DNA of 64,000 nucleotides from Rhizobium jaguaris (lineage in GTDB: Bacteria; Pseudomonadota; Alphaproteobacteria; Rhizobiales; Rhizobiaceae), in the NCBI RefSeq assembly GCF_003627755.1, contig NZ_CP032694.1, positions 1,355,501 through 1,419,500 of the forward strand, read 5' to 3'. This document shows positions 45,493 to 54,233 of this stretch, piece by piece. The notes beneath the pieces are model-generated. The model worked only from the letters and a program-made list of their open reading frames with translations. It did no database searches and was not told where the DNA came from. The position numbers and the translations under genes were made by a program. Position 1 is the first letter of the stretch, and each line of letters opens with the position of its first letter.

Positions 45493-45660
45493 GTGCCGCG
45501 CGTCGATTATGCGCTGACGCCGCTCGGCGCCAGCCTTGAGCCGATCATCAAAGCGATAGCCGTCTGGGGTGAGGAAAACGTCTTCTGCGATAGTGGCAAG
45601 CAAGAAGTGCGGCCTCTGCCGGCGTCATGCGCGCCGGCTGTCGCGCTCAAGAGCAACTGA
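45493..45660 (+). pseudogene. Remnant of an HxlR-family regulator (C-terminal end)
   Basis: The frame reads VPRVDYALTPLGASLEPIIKAIAVWGEEN, the conserved C-terminal end of HxlR-type winged-helix regulators (PRVEYxLTxLGxSLxPVLxxLxxWG). The upstream DNA contains no helix-turn-helix portion in any frame I checked, so only about the last third survives. Its end overlaps the 3' end of the MFS transporter gene by 36 bases. HxlR regulators often neighbour the efflux genes they control, so this may be the lost regulator of that transporter. Confidence 0.5.
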
Positions 45661-46842
45661 TATCCCGAAAACGATCAGGCCCAAGACGGAAAGCACCGCG
45701 CCGACATAGCCCGTCGACGCCGCCGTGAAGCCCCAGGAAATCACCAGGCCGCCGAGCCAGGCGCCGAGCGCATTGGCGATGTTGAAGGCCGAATGGTTGG
45801 AGGCGGCAGCCAGCGTCTGTGCATCCGCCGCGACATCCATCAGACGTGTTTGCACGGCAGGGCAGGCGGCAAAACCGCAGCCGATCAGGAACACACAGAG
45901 GCAAAGCATCACAGAATTGGCAACCGTCAGCGAAAACAGCGTCATGATGACGACGTTGAAGACCATCATGCCGCCGATCGTGCCCTTGAGCGACAGGTCA
46001 CCCAGACGCGAGCCGACAATATTGCCGACATTCATGCCGATGCCGAAGAGCGCCAACACGACCGGCACCATGCCTGTTCCCAAACCGGCAACCTGCGTTG
46101 TCGTCGTTGCAACGTAGCTGAAGATCGAGAACATGCCGCCGAAGCCGACCGCGGCAATGCCAAGCGTCAGCCAGACCTGGACACGGCGCAGCGCCCCCAG
46201 TTCGCGGGCGATGCTCGCGCCTTCCTCGACCCTATCCTTGGGCAGGAACAGCGCAATGAGCAGCATGGTCACGAGGCCGACGCCGCCGACCATCATGAAA
46301 GCCGCCCGCCAGTTCAGAAGCTGGCCGAGAAAGGTGGCGATCGGTGTGCCGATCAGGGTGGCTATGGTGAGGCCAAGCATGACCTGTCCGACCGCACGCA
46401 CGCGGCGATGGACAGGCACCATTGAGGCGGCCACAAGCGCTGCGACGCCGAAATAGGCACCGTGCGGCAAGCCGGTGATGAAACGCAGAGCCGCGAAGCT
46501 TTCGAAGGTCGGAGCGAGAGCACTGGAAATATTGCCGGCTGCAAAGATTGCCATCATCAGCAAAAGCAGGGTGCGCCGCGCCATCTTGGCAGCGAGAACG
46601 GCGATGACCGGGGCGCCGACGACAACACCGAGCGCATAGGCACTGATGACATGGCCTGCCTCTGGCGTGGTAACACCGAAAGTATCGGCGACCTCAGGCA
46701 ACAAGCCCATGATGACGAATTCGCCGGTGCCGATACCGAAGCTGCCGACCGCGAGCGCCAGTGTGACAAGGGCGATCGCGGTGCGCGACGGCCCTTCGAG
46801 GACGGTTTGGGAATCAATGACGTCGGCGGCGATATCGCTCAC
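45625..46842 (-). CDS. MFS drug efflux transporter (AraJ/YdhP-like)
   Basis: A 405-residue membrane protein with 12 helices. FGIGTGEFVIMGLLPEVADTF in helix 1 and the RFITGLPHGAYFGVAA segment in helix 4 are typical of the AraJ/PbuE/Bcr-like group of DHA1 transporters. The start is GTG at 46842, selected for AAGGAG 5 bases upstream; a longer frame to 47040 has no ribosome site. Substrate unknown. Confidence 0.85.
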   Translation of the reverse strand: MSDIAADVIDSQTVLEGPSRTAIALVTLALAVGSFGIGTGEFVIMGLLPEVADTFGVTTPEAGHVISAYALGVVVGAPVIAVLAAKMARRTLLLLMMAIFAAGNISSALAPTFESFAALRFITGLPHGAYFGVAALVAASMVPVHRRVRAVGQVMLGLTIATLIGTPIATFLGQLLNWRAAFMMVGGVGLVTMLLIALFLPKDRVEEGASIARELGALRRVQVWLTLGIAAVGFGGMFSIFSYVATTTTQVAGLGTGMVPVVLALFGIGMNVGNIVGSRLGDLSLKGTIGGMMVFNVVIMTLFSLTVANSVMLCLCVFLIGCGFAACPAVQTRLMDVAADAQTLAAASNHSAFNIANALGAWLGGLVISWGFTAASTGYVGAVLSVLGLIVFGISVALERDSRRA

Positions 46843-47201
46843 GAAAACTCCTTGGCGGCGATCATGCAAAAAAGCGCCGCGGAGCGGGCAACCGGATGGA
46901 AGAAACCGGGATGCAGGCGTCGGGCACACGATACGAAATGAAGACTGGAAAGGCATGAGAACGCCCCAATTAATAATATGAATCAGGGTGATATCGCTGT
47001 CGCGTGCATTTTCTGCAGTGCAGCATATCGCTCCTTGCATAAGTCTTTGCGAGGCTCATCGTTCGATGTGCCACCCGCATTGATTGCCGTAGACGGTGTC
47101 AAAACGCTTGAAATCGCCTTGGTCGAAACCATTTCTGGAAGAGCAGGTGTGGGGATCAGATCCTTTTTGAGACGTATTCAGCGAGAGAACCGGGAGCCTC
47201 G
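46843..47201. other. Divergent promoter region with a short palindrome
   Basis: A 359-base gap between the divergent MFS and diacylglycerol-kinase-like genes. No gene is convincing. CTGCAGTGCAG (47013-47023) is an 11-bp palindrome of the form CTGC-N3-GCAG, and the 13-mer TGCAGTGCAGCAT also occurs near 31497. It could be an operator for the MFS gene; the binding protein is unknown. Confidence 0.4.
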
Positions 47202-48149
47202 ATGAAACTGATCGGCTTTTTCAATCGCGACGGCGGTACGTTCAAGACAACGGACATGGCCGCTTACGAAATGAAGGCAGAGCAGGTTTTCCGGGATGCC
47301 GGCCATGATTTCGAAGGCCTGGTCGTTTCGGGTAGCGAAATCGTTGCTGCGATGGAACGTGCAGCGCGGCGCGACGATATCGACGGTATCGTCGCTGGCG
47401 GCGGTGATGGAACGATTTCCGCGGCCGCCGCGGTCGCTTGGAGAAACGGCGTCGCACTTGGCGTCATTCCGGCCGGCACGATGAACCTCTTTGCACGCTC
47501 GCTCCGGCTGCCGCTCGATATCTATCAGGTGCTGGACGTGCTGGCGACGGGCGAGGTCGATCAAGTGGATATCGGCAGCGCCAACGGCCGGCCCTTCATC
47601 CATCAGTTTTCCGCCGGCATGCACGCGCGCATGGTGCGCTACCGCAACGCCTATACTTATCGTTCGCGTTTCGGCAAGATGTCGGCCAGCACGCGCGCCG
47701 CCTTGGGCGTCGTCTTCAATCCACCGGAGTTCGATGTCGATTTCGAAGCCGAGGGAGTTCGTGAGCGCCGCCACGTCTCGGCGATTTCCATATCCAACAA
47801 TCCCTTCGGCGCCAACACGCTGCTTTATGCCGATGATCTGCGCGGCGGCGAGCTTGGCTTCTATACGGCAGGGCCGTTGCGGCCGCTCAACGTGGCGCGG
47901 CTGGCCATCGATATGCTGCGCGGCCGATTTCGCGACAACGCCGATGTCATGGTCATGCATGCGCGCGAAGTGCATCTGCATTTCCCGAAGTTGCGCAGCC
48001 TGGCGAATTGCGTCGTCGACGGCGAGCTGCTGCCGCTGGAACGCGATATTACACTTAAACTTCATGCCGGCGAGCTGAAGGTGATGATCAAGCAAGCCAC
48101 AGCCGCACGAGCAGCCGAGGAAGACGCAGTCCGCAGCGCGTTCGTCTGA
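47202..48149 (+). CDS. Diacylglycerol kinase catalytic-domain protein
   Basis: A 315-residue soluble lipid-kinase-like protein. The nucleotide-binding loop is IVAGGGDGTISAAAAVA (about 64-80) followed by VIPAGTMNLFARSL, the diagnostic GGGDGT and GTxN motifs of the DAGK/sphingosine-kinase/YegS superfamily. The C-terminal beta-sandwich domain is present (SISNNPFGANTLLYADDL). It probably phosphorylates a lipid or isoprenoid alcohol; the substrate cannot be told. Convergent with the glutamine-synthetase-like gene. Confidence 0.85.
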   Translation: MKLIGFFNRDGGTFKTTDMAAYEMKAEQVFRDAGHDFEGLVVSGSEIVAAMERAARRDDIDGIVAGGGDGTISAAAAVAWRNGVALGVIPAGTMNLFARSLRLPLDIYQVLDVLATGEVDQVDIGSANGRPFIHQFSAGMHARMVRYRNAYTYRSRFGKMSASTRAALGVVFNPPEFDVDFEAEGVRERRHVSAISISNNPFGANTLLYADDLRGGELGFYTAGPLRPLNVARLAIDMLRGRFRDNADVMVMHAREVHLHFPKLRSLANCVVDGELLPLERDITLKLHAGELKVMIKQATAARAAEEDAVRSAFV

Positions 48150-48155
48150 CGTCCG

Positions 48156-49496
48156 TCAAAGGCGCGGCAGATACGTCCGATAGTCGAAATCGGACACGGT
48201 GCGCAGATAGCGGATTGCTTCCTTGTGCTTCGTATCGCCGTAGAGCTTCTGATACCGCTCTCCGAAAATATCGGCGATGAAGGGCGAGGCGCGGAAGCGC
48301 TCAACGGCGGTAAGGAAATCATGCGTCAGTCGTGGCGCATTGGACGGCACATGGCTTGGTGTCGTCTCTTCGCCGGGATCGAGTTCATTCTGCAATCCAA
48401 GCAACATGCCTCCGAGGATCGCCGCCAGCATCAGGTATGGATTGGCATCGGCACCGGCGACACGGTGCTCGATACGGGCCTCCGGCCCATCCTTTTCAGG
48501 GATGCGCACCGCCGTTCCGCGATGACCGTAGCCCCAGGTCAGATCCACGGGCGCGAACGAGCCCGGCTGGAATCGGCGATAGGAATTGGCATAGGGTGCA
48601 AAGACCAACTGCGCGTCCTGCAGGGTTTGCAGCAAACCGGCGCAGATCGATTTCAGCCTCTTTGGCTCGCCGCCCGCCGCGTCAAGAATATTGCGCCCCT
48701 GACCGTCGATGATGCTGGCGTGCACATGCAGGCCGGAACCAGCGTGATCGCTATAGGGTTTCGCCATGCAGGTCGATTTGAGACCGTGCTTGCGTGCTGC
48801 CTGCTCGGCTGCTCGTTTCAGAAAGATCGAGTCATCGGCCGCCGCGAGCGCGTCCGGGCGATGCAGCAGATTGACCTCGAACTGGCCTGGGCCGAATTCC
48901 GCCGTGGTCGCCTCCGCCGGCAGGCCCTGTGCTTTGGCATAGGCCCGCAAGGTTTCGAGATAGTCGCCGAGGAGATCGACGGCATCCATATCGTAGAGCT
49001 GATAGCCGTTCGGCTCGTCGCGATACATCAGCGCCGGCGGCGGCGAGGGGCGGCCGCGCTCGCGCCAGTCGCTAGCGAGAAGATAGAATTCCAGTTCGGT
49101 CGCAACGACCGGCGTCAGGCCGAGCGCCCTATAGCGATCGACCACGGCCGACAGAATAGCGCGCGGATCCTGGAAACTTGGGGCTCCATCGAGTTCGTGC
49201 ATGGTGGCCAGCACCTGCTTCGATCCGGATGGCGTCCAGGGCATGTCTACGAGCGTACGCGGATCAGCGACGCAGATGCCGTCCGGATCGCCGATCGTGA
49301 GCGACAGGCCGGTGAGGTCGTCATTGTCATCGCCCCAGATATCCAGGGATTGCGTCGAGGTCGGCAGGCGCACCGCGCCGGACCAGACTTTCCTCTCGGC
49401 TTCCATGGGTATCTGCTTGCCGCGCAGCCGGCCGTTCATGTCTGATATCAACACTTCGATGCGTGCCGTACCTTCGGTTGTGTTGTCAGCCGCCAT
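48156..49496 (-). CDS. Glutamine synthetase family protein (gamma-glutamylpolyamine synthetase-like)
   Basis: A 446-residue GS-fold ligase. Seen are the beta-grasp start (SDMNGRLRGKQIPM), the metal-binding glutamates (VATELEFYLL; TTAEFGPGQFEVNL), the HAGSGLHVHASI motif, and PEARIEHRVAGADANPYL near the end. The sequence is closer to PuuA-type enzymes that glutamylate putrescine or ethanolamine than to GlnA. The divergent class III aminotransferase 82 bases away, also of the putrescine-using type, supports a role in polyamine catabolism. Confidence 0.85.
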   Translation of the reverse strand: MAADNTTEGTARIEVLISDMNGRLRGKQIPMEAERKVWSGAVRLPTSTQSLDIWGDDNDDLTGLSLTIGDPDGICVADPRTLVDMPWTPSGSKQVLATMHELDGAPSFQDPRAILSAVVDRYRALGLTPVVATELEFYLLASDWRERGRPSPPPALMYRDEPNGYQLYDMDAVDLLGDYLETLRAYAKAQGLPAEATTAEFGPGQFEVNLLHRPDALAAADDSIFLKRAAEQAARKHGLKSTCMAKPYSDHAGSGLHVHASIIDGQGRNILDAAGGEPKRLKSICAGLLQTLQDAQLVFAPYANSYRRFQPGSFAPVDLTWGYGHRGTAVRIPEKDGPEARIEHRVAGADANPYLMLAAILGGMLLGLQNELDPGEETTPSHVPSNAPRLTHDFLTAVERFRASPFIADIFGERYQKLYGDTKHKEAIRYLRTVSDFDYRTYLPRL

Positions 49497-49578
49497 GCCC
49501 TTGTCAATCCCCCATGCTCACGGCATGGTGGTAAACGATCGAGGCCAGCCTTTCAATCCGATAGGGATTCTGCAAACG

Positions 49579-50946
49579 ATGTCCGACACTTCCAGCCGTT
49601 CCAACCTCGCCGCCGTCGACGCCGCTCACCATCTCCATCCGTTCGCCGACATGAAGAAGTTGAATGCCGACGGCGCCCGCATCATCCAGCGCGGCGAAGG
49701 CGTCTATATCTTCGATGGCAGTGGCAAGAAATATCTCGACGGTTTTGCCGGCCTCTGGTGCGTCAATATCGGCTATGGAAGAACAGAAATTGCCGATGCC
49801 GCCATCCGGCAGATGAACGAACTGCCCTACTACAACACCTTCTTCGGCACGACGACGACGCCGGCCACGCTCTTGTCGGAGAAAGTCTGCGCCCATGCCG
49901 GGCCGCATTTCAATCACGTCTTCTTTACCAATTCCGGCTCGGAAGCCAACGACACCTGGTTCCGCATGGCGCGCGTCTACTGGAGTGCGGTCGGCAAGCC
50001 GACGAAGAAGATCGTCATTGCACGTAAGAATGGCTATCACGGCTCCACCGTCGCCGGCGCCAGCATGGGCGGCATGAAATATATGCATGAGCAGGGCGAC
50101 CTGCCGATCCCCGGTGTCGTTCATATCGGACAGCCCTATTGGTACGCGGACGGCGACGATCTCTCTCCGGAAGAGTTCGGCCTCAAGGTCGCTCGCGAGT
50201 TGGAAGAAAAGATCAATGAACTTGGCGAGGACAATGTCGCGGCCTTCATCGCCGAACCGGTTCAGGGGGCGGGCGGCGTCATTATTCCGCCCTCGACCTA
50301 TTGGCCGGAAATCGCCCGCATCTGTAAGGTGCGAAACATCCTCCTAGTTTGCGACGAGGTGATCTGCGGCTTCGGAAGGCTCGGCTCCTGGTTCGGCTAT
50401 CAGCATTTCGGTATCGAGCCCGATCTCGCACCGATCGCCAAGGGCCTGTCTTCCGGCTACCTGCCGATTGGCGGTGTGTTGGTCAGCGAGCGCATCGCCG
50501 ATGTCCTCATCAATGATGTCGGTGAGTTCAATCACGGCTTCACCTATTCCGGCCATCCGGTCTGCGCCGCCGCTGCGCTGGAAAACCTCAGGATCATCGA
50601 GGACGAGCGGCTGATCGAGCGCGTCCGTGACGATATCGGCCCCTATTTCGCAAAGGCGTGGGGCGCCCTTGCCGATCACGATATGGTCGGCGAAGCCGTC
50701 AGCATCGGGTTGATGGGCGCGCTGCAGCTTGCCGCCGACAAATCCACCCGCCGCCGCTTCGAGAAGCCGGATGCGATCGGCTCGGCAGTGCGCAATCATG
50801 CTTTGACCAATGGTCTCGTGCTTCGCGCCACCGCCGACCGCATGCTGGCCTCGCCGCCATTGATCATCAGCCATGAAGACGTGGATCAAATGGTGCGCAT
50901 CACGCGGCTGGCGCTCGACGCGGTGTGGGCACAAACGAGATCCTAG
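49579..50946 (+). CDS. Class III aminotransferase (putrescine/pyruvate type)
   Basis: A 455-residue PLP enzyme. The PLP-lysine is in DLAPIAKGLSSGYLPIGG, with the aspartate of LLVCDEVICGFGR and the glycine-rich TNSGSEANDTWFRMA phosphate site. HPFADMKKLNADGARIIQRG at the N terminus is typical of SpuC-like putrescine or omega-amino acid:pyruvate aminotransferases. The ATG at 49579 gives family length; a longer frame runs into the divergent gene. It ends exactly next to the stop of the convergent NUDIX gene. Confidence 0.9.
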   Translation: MSDTSSRSNLAAVDAAHHLHPFADMKKLNADGARIIQRGEGVYIFDGSGKKYLDGFAGLWCVNIGYGRTEIADAAIRQMNELPYYNTFFGTTTTPATLLSEKVCAHAGPHFNHVFFTNSGSEANDTWFRMARVYWSAVGKPTKKIVIARKNGYHGSTVAGASMGGMKYMHEQGDLPIPGVVHIGQPYWYADGDDLSPEEFGLKVARELEEKINELGEDNVAAFIAEPVQGAGGVIIPPSTYWPEIARICKVRNILLVCDEVICGFGRLGSWFGYQHFGIEPDLAPIAKGLSSGYLPIGGVLVSERIADVLINDVGEFNHGFTYSGHPVCAAAALENLRIIEDERLIERVRDDIGPYFAKAWGALADHDMVGEAVSIGLMGALQLAADKSTRRRFEKPDAIGSAVRNHALTNGLVLRATADRMLASPPLIISHEDVDQMVRITRLALDAVWAQTRS

Positions 50947-51567
50947 TCAACTCTTGTCCGCCAGCGATGGCGCATCCCATTTGCCGGCCTTGTGCAGGGC
51001 AAGCGTCAGCGCCGCGACGTGGATGACCTGGATCATCCTGCCCTTGAGTGCCAATCCGATGGCCTGCCGGATCGGCATGCGCACAAGGCGAATGCGCTCC
51101 GTCGGATCGTCTGCGGGTTTCGCTGATATCTCGACATTACGGGCGAGCACGATATGGGAAAGGTTCGAATGGGTGGCCGGATTCGGCGCGAGGGCGCCCA
51201 CATATTCCCATTCGGAAGCAGACAGGCCAGTTTCTTCCCTCAGCTCGCGCGTGGCCGCCTCGATCGGATTGGCGTCGCTCGCATCCATTGCACCGCCTGG
51301 CAGCTCCAGTGAGACGACACCCAGACCATGACGATACTGCTGGACCAGGTAGATATTGTCCTCCGCATCAATCGCCACCACCCCCACCCAATCGGGATAT
51401 TCCAGTACATAATAGGGCGCGATCTCCACGCCCTCGGCCGTAACGCACGCGTCAGCTCTGACTTTCAGCCATCGGTCGTGAAGCAGATGGGTGGAGCTCT
51501 TGACTTGCCATGGCGGTAGATCGGCGGAGTCAGGCGAGTTGGTTGCAAGCTTGTCGGTCAGGTCCAT
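50947..51567 (-). CDS. NUDIX hydrolase (ADP-ribose pyrophosphatase-like)
   Basis: A 206-residue hydrolase with the Nudix motif LPGGAMDASDANPIEAAT followed by RELREETGLSA; the REXXEE catalytic core is intact although the loop before it is two residues longer than the canonical spacing. YLVQQYRHGLG in front and the proline-rich ALAPNPATHSN loop behind resemble ADP-ribose/sugar-nucleotide pyrophosphatases. Substrate not certain. Confidence 0.85.
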   Translation of the reverse strand: MDLTDKLATNSPDSADLPPWQVKSSTHLLHDRWLKVRADACVTAEGVEIAPYYVLEYPDWVGVVAIDAEDNIYLVQQYRHGLGVVSLELPGGAMDASDANPIEAATRELREETGLSASEWEYVGALAPNPATHSNLSHIVLARNVEISAKPADDPTERIRLVRMPIRQAIGLALKGRMIQVIHVAALTLALHKAGKWDAPSLADKS

Positions 51568-51630
51568 GAGCTGTTCCGGCGTGGAAAATTGAGAATGGAG
51601 TGCAAGTTCCGCGGATCGGATGATCGGCGT

Positions 51631-53127
51631 TTATTTCGGATAGATCCAGGCATAGCCGAAGGGCGCCATGTCGCCGGGCTTGCCGTGAATGTATTGGACA
51701 TTCGCGAGCTTGACGTCCGGCGCCCTATATTGCGCGCCGAGCGTTTCCTGCAACCAGCGCGTCAATGGTGGCGGCACGCCGTCGGCGTTCTTGCCCGGCC
51801 GCCACACGACGAGGATCGGCTTGTCGGCGCTCCATTGATAGTCCGCCTTCAGATTTCCGAAAAAGAGCGACATGGCCGGCACGTCGGGCAGTTGCAAATG
51901 CAGATTGCCGGCCGGCAGCCAATTGTCCGTCAGCACCAACCCCGGCTTTTTGCCTTCCGTCGCCACGGCCTGGCTGACGAAGGCGGGGTAGGGGGTGTTG
52001 TAATGGTCATAGGAGCCGAAAAGCGCCGGTAAGGTGACGCGGATCAAAAGCGATGCCGGGATGATCAGCATCATCGCCAGCGGTATATAGAAGAAGCGCT
52101 TGCCGAAATCCGCGGCTTTGATGCCAGCCACCTCCATCTTCAGGCAAAGATAGATCGGCAGCAGAAACAGGAAGGGCAGCAGCCAGCGGTCCCGCAGCGC
52201 CGTCATGCCGACGGCGACGATCAGGATGAGCACCAATATGGCGATGACTACGAAGAGGACTTCGAAAAAACGTGTCCATTCGTTCGACCGCCCCAGGTTC
52301 TTAAAGAGGCTCTTGCCGAAGACCAGCGAATAGATGACGAGCGTCGGTGCGCAGATGACGACGACCAGTTTCACGAATTCCAGCGGTCCCTGCACCAGTT
52401 TGGCAAAAGCGCTTTGCGGCGCGTCCTGCTCCATGATCCCCAGGGTTCGTCCGGAGGCTAGGTCGAGATTGTGGATCAGCCAAAGTCCATGCGGCAGAAA
52501 GATCAACAGGGAGATTAGCAGGGTCAGCAGAAAACGCCGGTCGAAGATACGCGACCGTCCCTTCGGATGCATCAGGACGGCGACGACCGCGGCGGCGGCA
52601 AGCAGAGCGAAATTATATTTCGACAGCATGCCGAGACCGAGTGCTATGCCGGTGAACACATAGGAACCCAGGCTTGGCGTCTTCAGCGTGCGGATAGCGC
52701 CATAGAGGAAGAGGTTGATGGTCAGGAGCTGCGCGACCGTATGCGTCAGGTCGCGCTGTGCCTCCCAGAAAAGCTGCGGGATCGTCAGCAAGGACAGCGT
52801 GGCGATCGCTGCGAAAACCTTGTCGGACAGCACGAGCTTTGCCAGCTTGTAGTAGCTGAAGAACACCAGGAAGAGCACGACGTTCTTGACGATGGAAATC
52901 GTCGCCAATGATAGTCCGAAGACGGATACCGCCAGCGCCTGCACCCAGTTGTAGAGCGGCGGCTGGGAATCGTAGCCGAGTGTCAGCCATTGCGAGAAAA
53001 GCGCCTGCTGTGACTCGTCGTAGCGCATGCCGTGCGGCATGGCGAGCCGCACCAGGAATTCCAGAAGGAAGTAACCGACAAGCAAAAGGATGATGGTATC
53101 CGGTCGGCGGACCAGAAACCTATGCAT
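51631..53127 (-). CDS. ArnT/PMT-like membrane glycosyltransferase (GT39/GT83 type)
   Basis: A 498-residue GT-C enzyme with about 11-13 helices. The first periplasmic loop has the catalytic acidic pair in HGMRYDESQQAL, followed by YDSQPPLYNWVQAL. Such enzymes transfer a sugar from a polyprenyl-phosphate carrier to lipid A, core or protein on the periplasmic side. It overlaps the upstream GT2 gene by 8 bases (start 53127, stop of GT2 at 53120), so they are translationally coupled. In rhizobia, enzymes of this kind (Rgt proteins) add galacturonic acid to LPS; that is a possible role here. Confidence 0.85.
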   Translation of the reverse strand: MHRFLVRRPDTIILLLVGYFLLEFLVRLAMPHGMRYDESQQALFSQWLTLGYDSQPPLYNWVQALAVSVFGLSLATISIVKNVVLFLVFFSYYKLAKLVLSDKVFAAIATLSLLTIPQLFWEAQRDLTHTVAQLLTINLFLYGAIRTLKTPSLGSYVFTGIALGLGMLSKYNFALLAAAAVVAVLMHPKGRSRIFDRRFLLTLLISLLIFLPHGLWLIHNLDLASGRTLGIMEQDAPQSAFAKLVQGPLEFVKLVVVICAPTLVIYSLVFGKSLFKNLGRSNEWTRFFEVLFVVIAILVLILIVAVGMTALRDRWLLPFLFLLPIYLCLKMEVAGIKAADFGKRFFYIPLAMMLIIPASLLIRVTLPALFGSYDHYNTPYPAFVSQAVATEGKKPGLVLTDNWLPAGNLHLQLPDVPAMSLFFGNLKADYQWSADKPILVVWRPGKNADGVPPPLTRWLQETLGAQYRAPDVKLANVQYIHGKPGDMAPFGYAWIYPK

Positions 53128-54139
53128 CCTGATGATCTCGATCGAAGATCTTTCGGACGATGTAGTTGGGCGACAGATCATCGCGATAATAGATGCGCGC
53201 GATCATCTCCGCCAAAATGCCCGTGGTGATCATCTGCACCGACGACAGCAGGAGCACGACGCCGACCAATAACAACGGCCTGTCCCCGATATTGTCTCCG
53301 AAGATGAACTTGTCGATGAAGAGCCATAGCAGGATCAGACTGGCGAACGCCCCGAGGCCGAGGCCGACAGAGCCGAAGAAATGGCCCGGCCGCGCCTTGT
53401 AGCGCATGAAGAACATGACCGACAGCAGATCGAGAATGACGCGGAAGGTGCGCGAGATTCCGTACTTCGATATGCCGTGTTGGCGTGCATGATGGGTAAC
53501 GACCATTTCGCCGATCCGCGAGCTCGGTACGACGCCGGCGACCCAGGCGGGGATGAAGCGGTGCATCTCGCCCATCAGCTTAATCTGCTTGATGATCGAG
53601 GCACGGTAGATTTTCAGGCTGCAGCCGTAATCGTGCAGCTTGACGCCGGTGATGCGGCCGATGAGATAGTTGGCGCACCAGGAGGGAATCTTGCGCAGGA
53701 AAAGCCCATCCTGCCTATTCTTGCGCCAGCCGACGAGCAAGTCGAGATGCCGCCGTTCCAACTCTTCGACCATCGAAGGGATATCCTTCGGGTCATTCTG
53801 CAAATCGCCGTCCATCGTGGCGATCAGCCGGCCGTTGGCGGTATCGATGCCGGCCTGCATGGCCGCGGTCTGGCCGAAATTGCGTTGCAGCTCGACGATG
53901 CGCAGCGTCAATCCCTCGCGCCCGAGCGAGCGGCGTGCATTGGCAAGCGTGGCATCGGTGCTGCCGTCGTCGATCAGAATCAGTTCCCAGGGCTTGGCGA
54001 AACCTGCCATGGCGGAACAGATACGCTCGATCAGCGGCCCGACGCTTTCTTCCTCATTAAAGACAGGCACGACCAGCGAAAGCTCAGTGGTACTTACTGT
54101 GTCGGTCAGGGGGCGGATCGACTCTGCCGTTGTCTGCAA
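53120..54139 (-). CDS. Polyprenyl-phosphate glycosyltransferase, GT2 (ArnC/DPM1-like)
   Basis: A 339-residue enzyme with a cytoplasmic GT-A domain: LSLVVPVFNEEESV at the start, LILIDDGSTDAT, and the metal-binding TMDGDLQNDPKDIP. Two C-terminal membrane helices (about 240-265 and 280-305) follow. It makes a polyprenyl-phosphate sugar, the donor for the coupled GT-C enzyme. The start appears to be TTG at 54139 behind GGAGAAAGAAGAG; no ATG is available before the domain. It resembles RgtE-like and ArnC-like enzymes. Confidence 0.88.
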   Translation of the reverse strand: MQTTAESIRPLTDTVSTTELSLVVPVFNEEESVGPLIERICSAMAGFAKPWELILIDDGSTDATLANARRSLGREGLTLRIVELQRNFGQTAAMQAGIDTANGRLIATMDGDLQNDPKDIPSMVEELERRHLDLLVGWRKNRQDGLFLRKIPSWCANYLIGRITGVKLHDYGCSLKIYRASIIKQIKLMGEMHRFIPAWVAGVVPSSRIGEMVVTHHARQHGISKYGISRTFRVILDLLSVMFFMRYKARPGHFFGSVGLGLGAFASLILLWLFIDKFIFGDNIGDRPLLLVGVVLLLSSVQMITTGILAEMIARIYYRDDLSPNYIVRKIFDRDHQDA

Positions 54140-54233
54140 CTCTTCTTTCTCCTAAAAGACCGGCAGAACCGGCCGGACGGAACGAGCGACATGTCCGGCG
54201 TCAGCCTCCGCTCGCATTTGGTGCCTTAACTAC

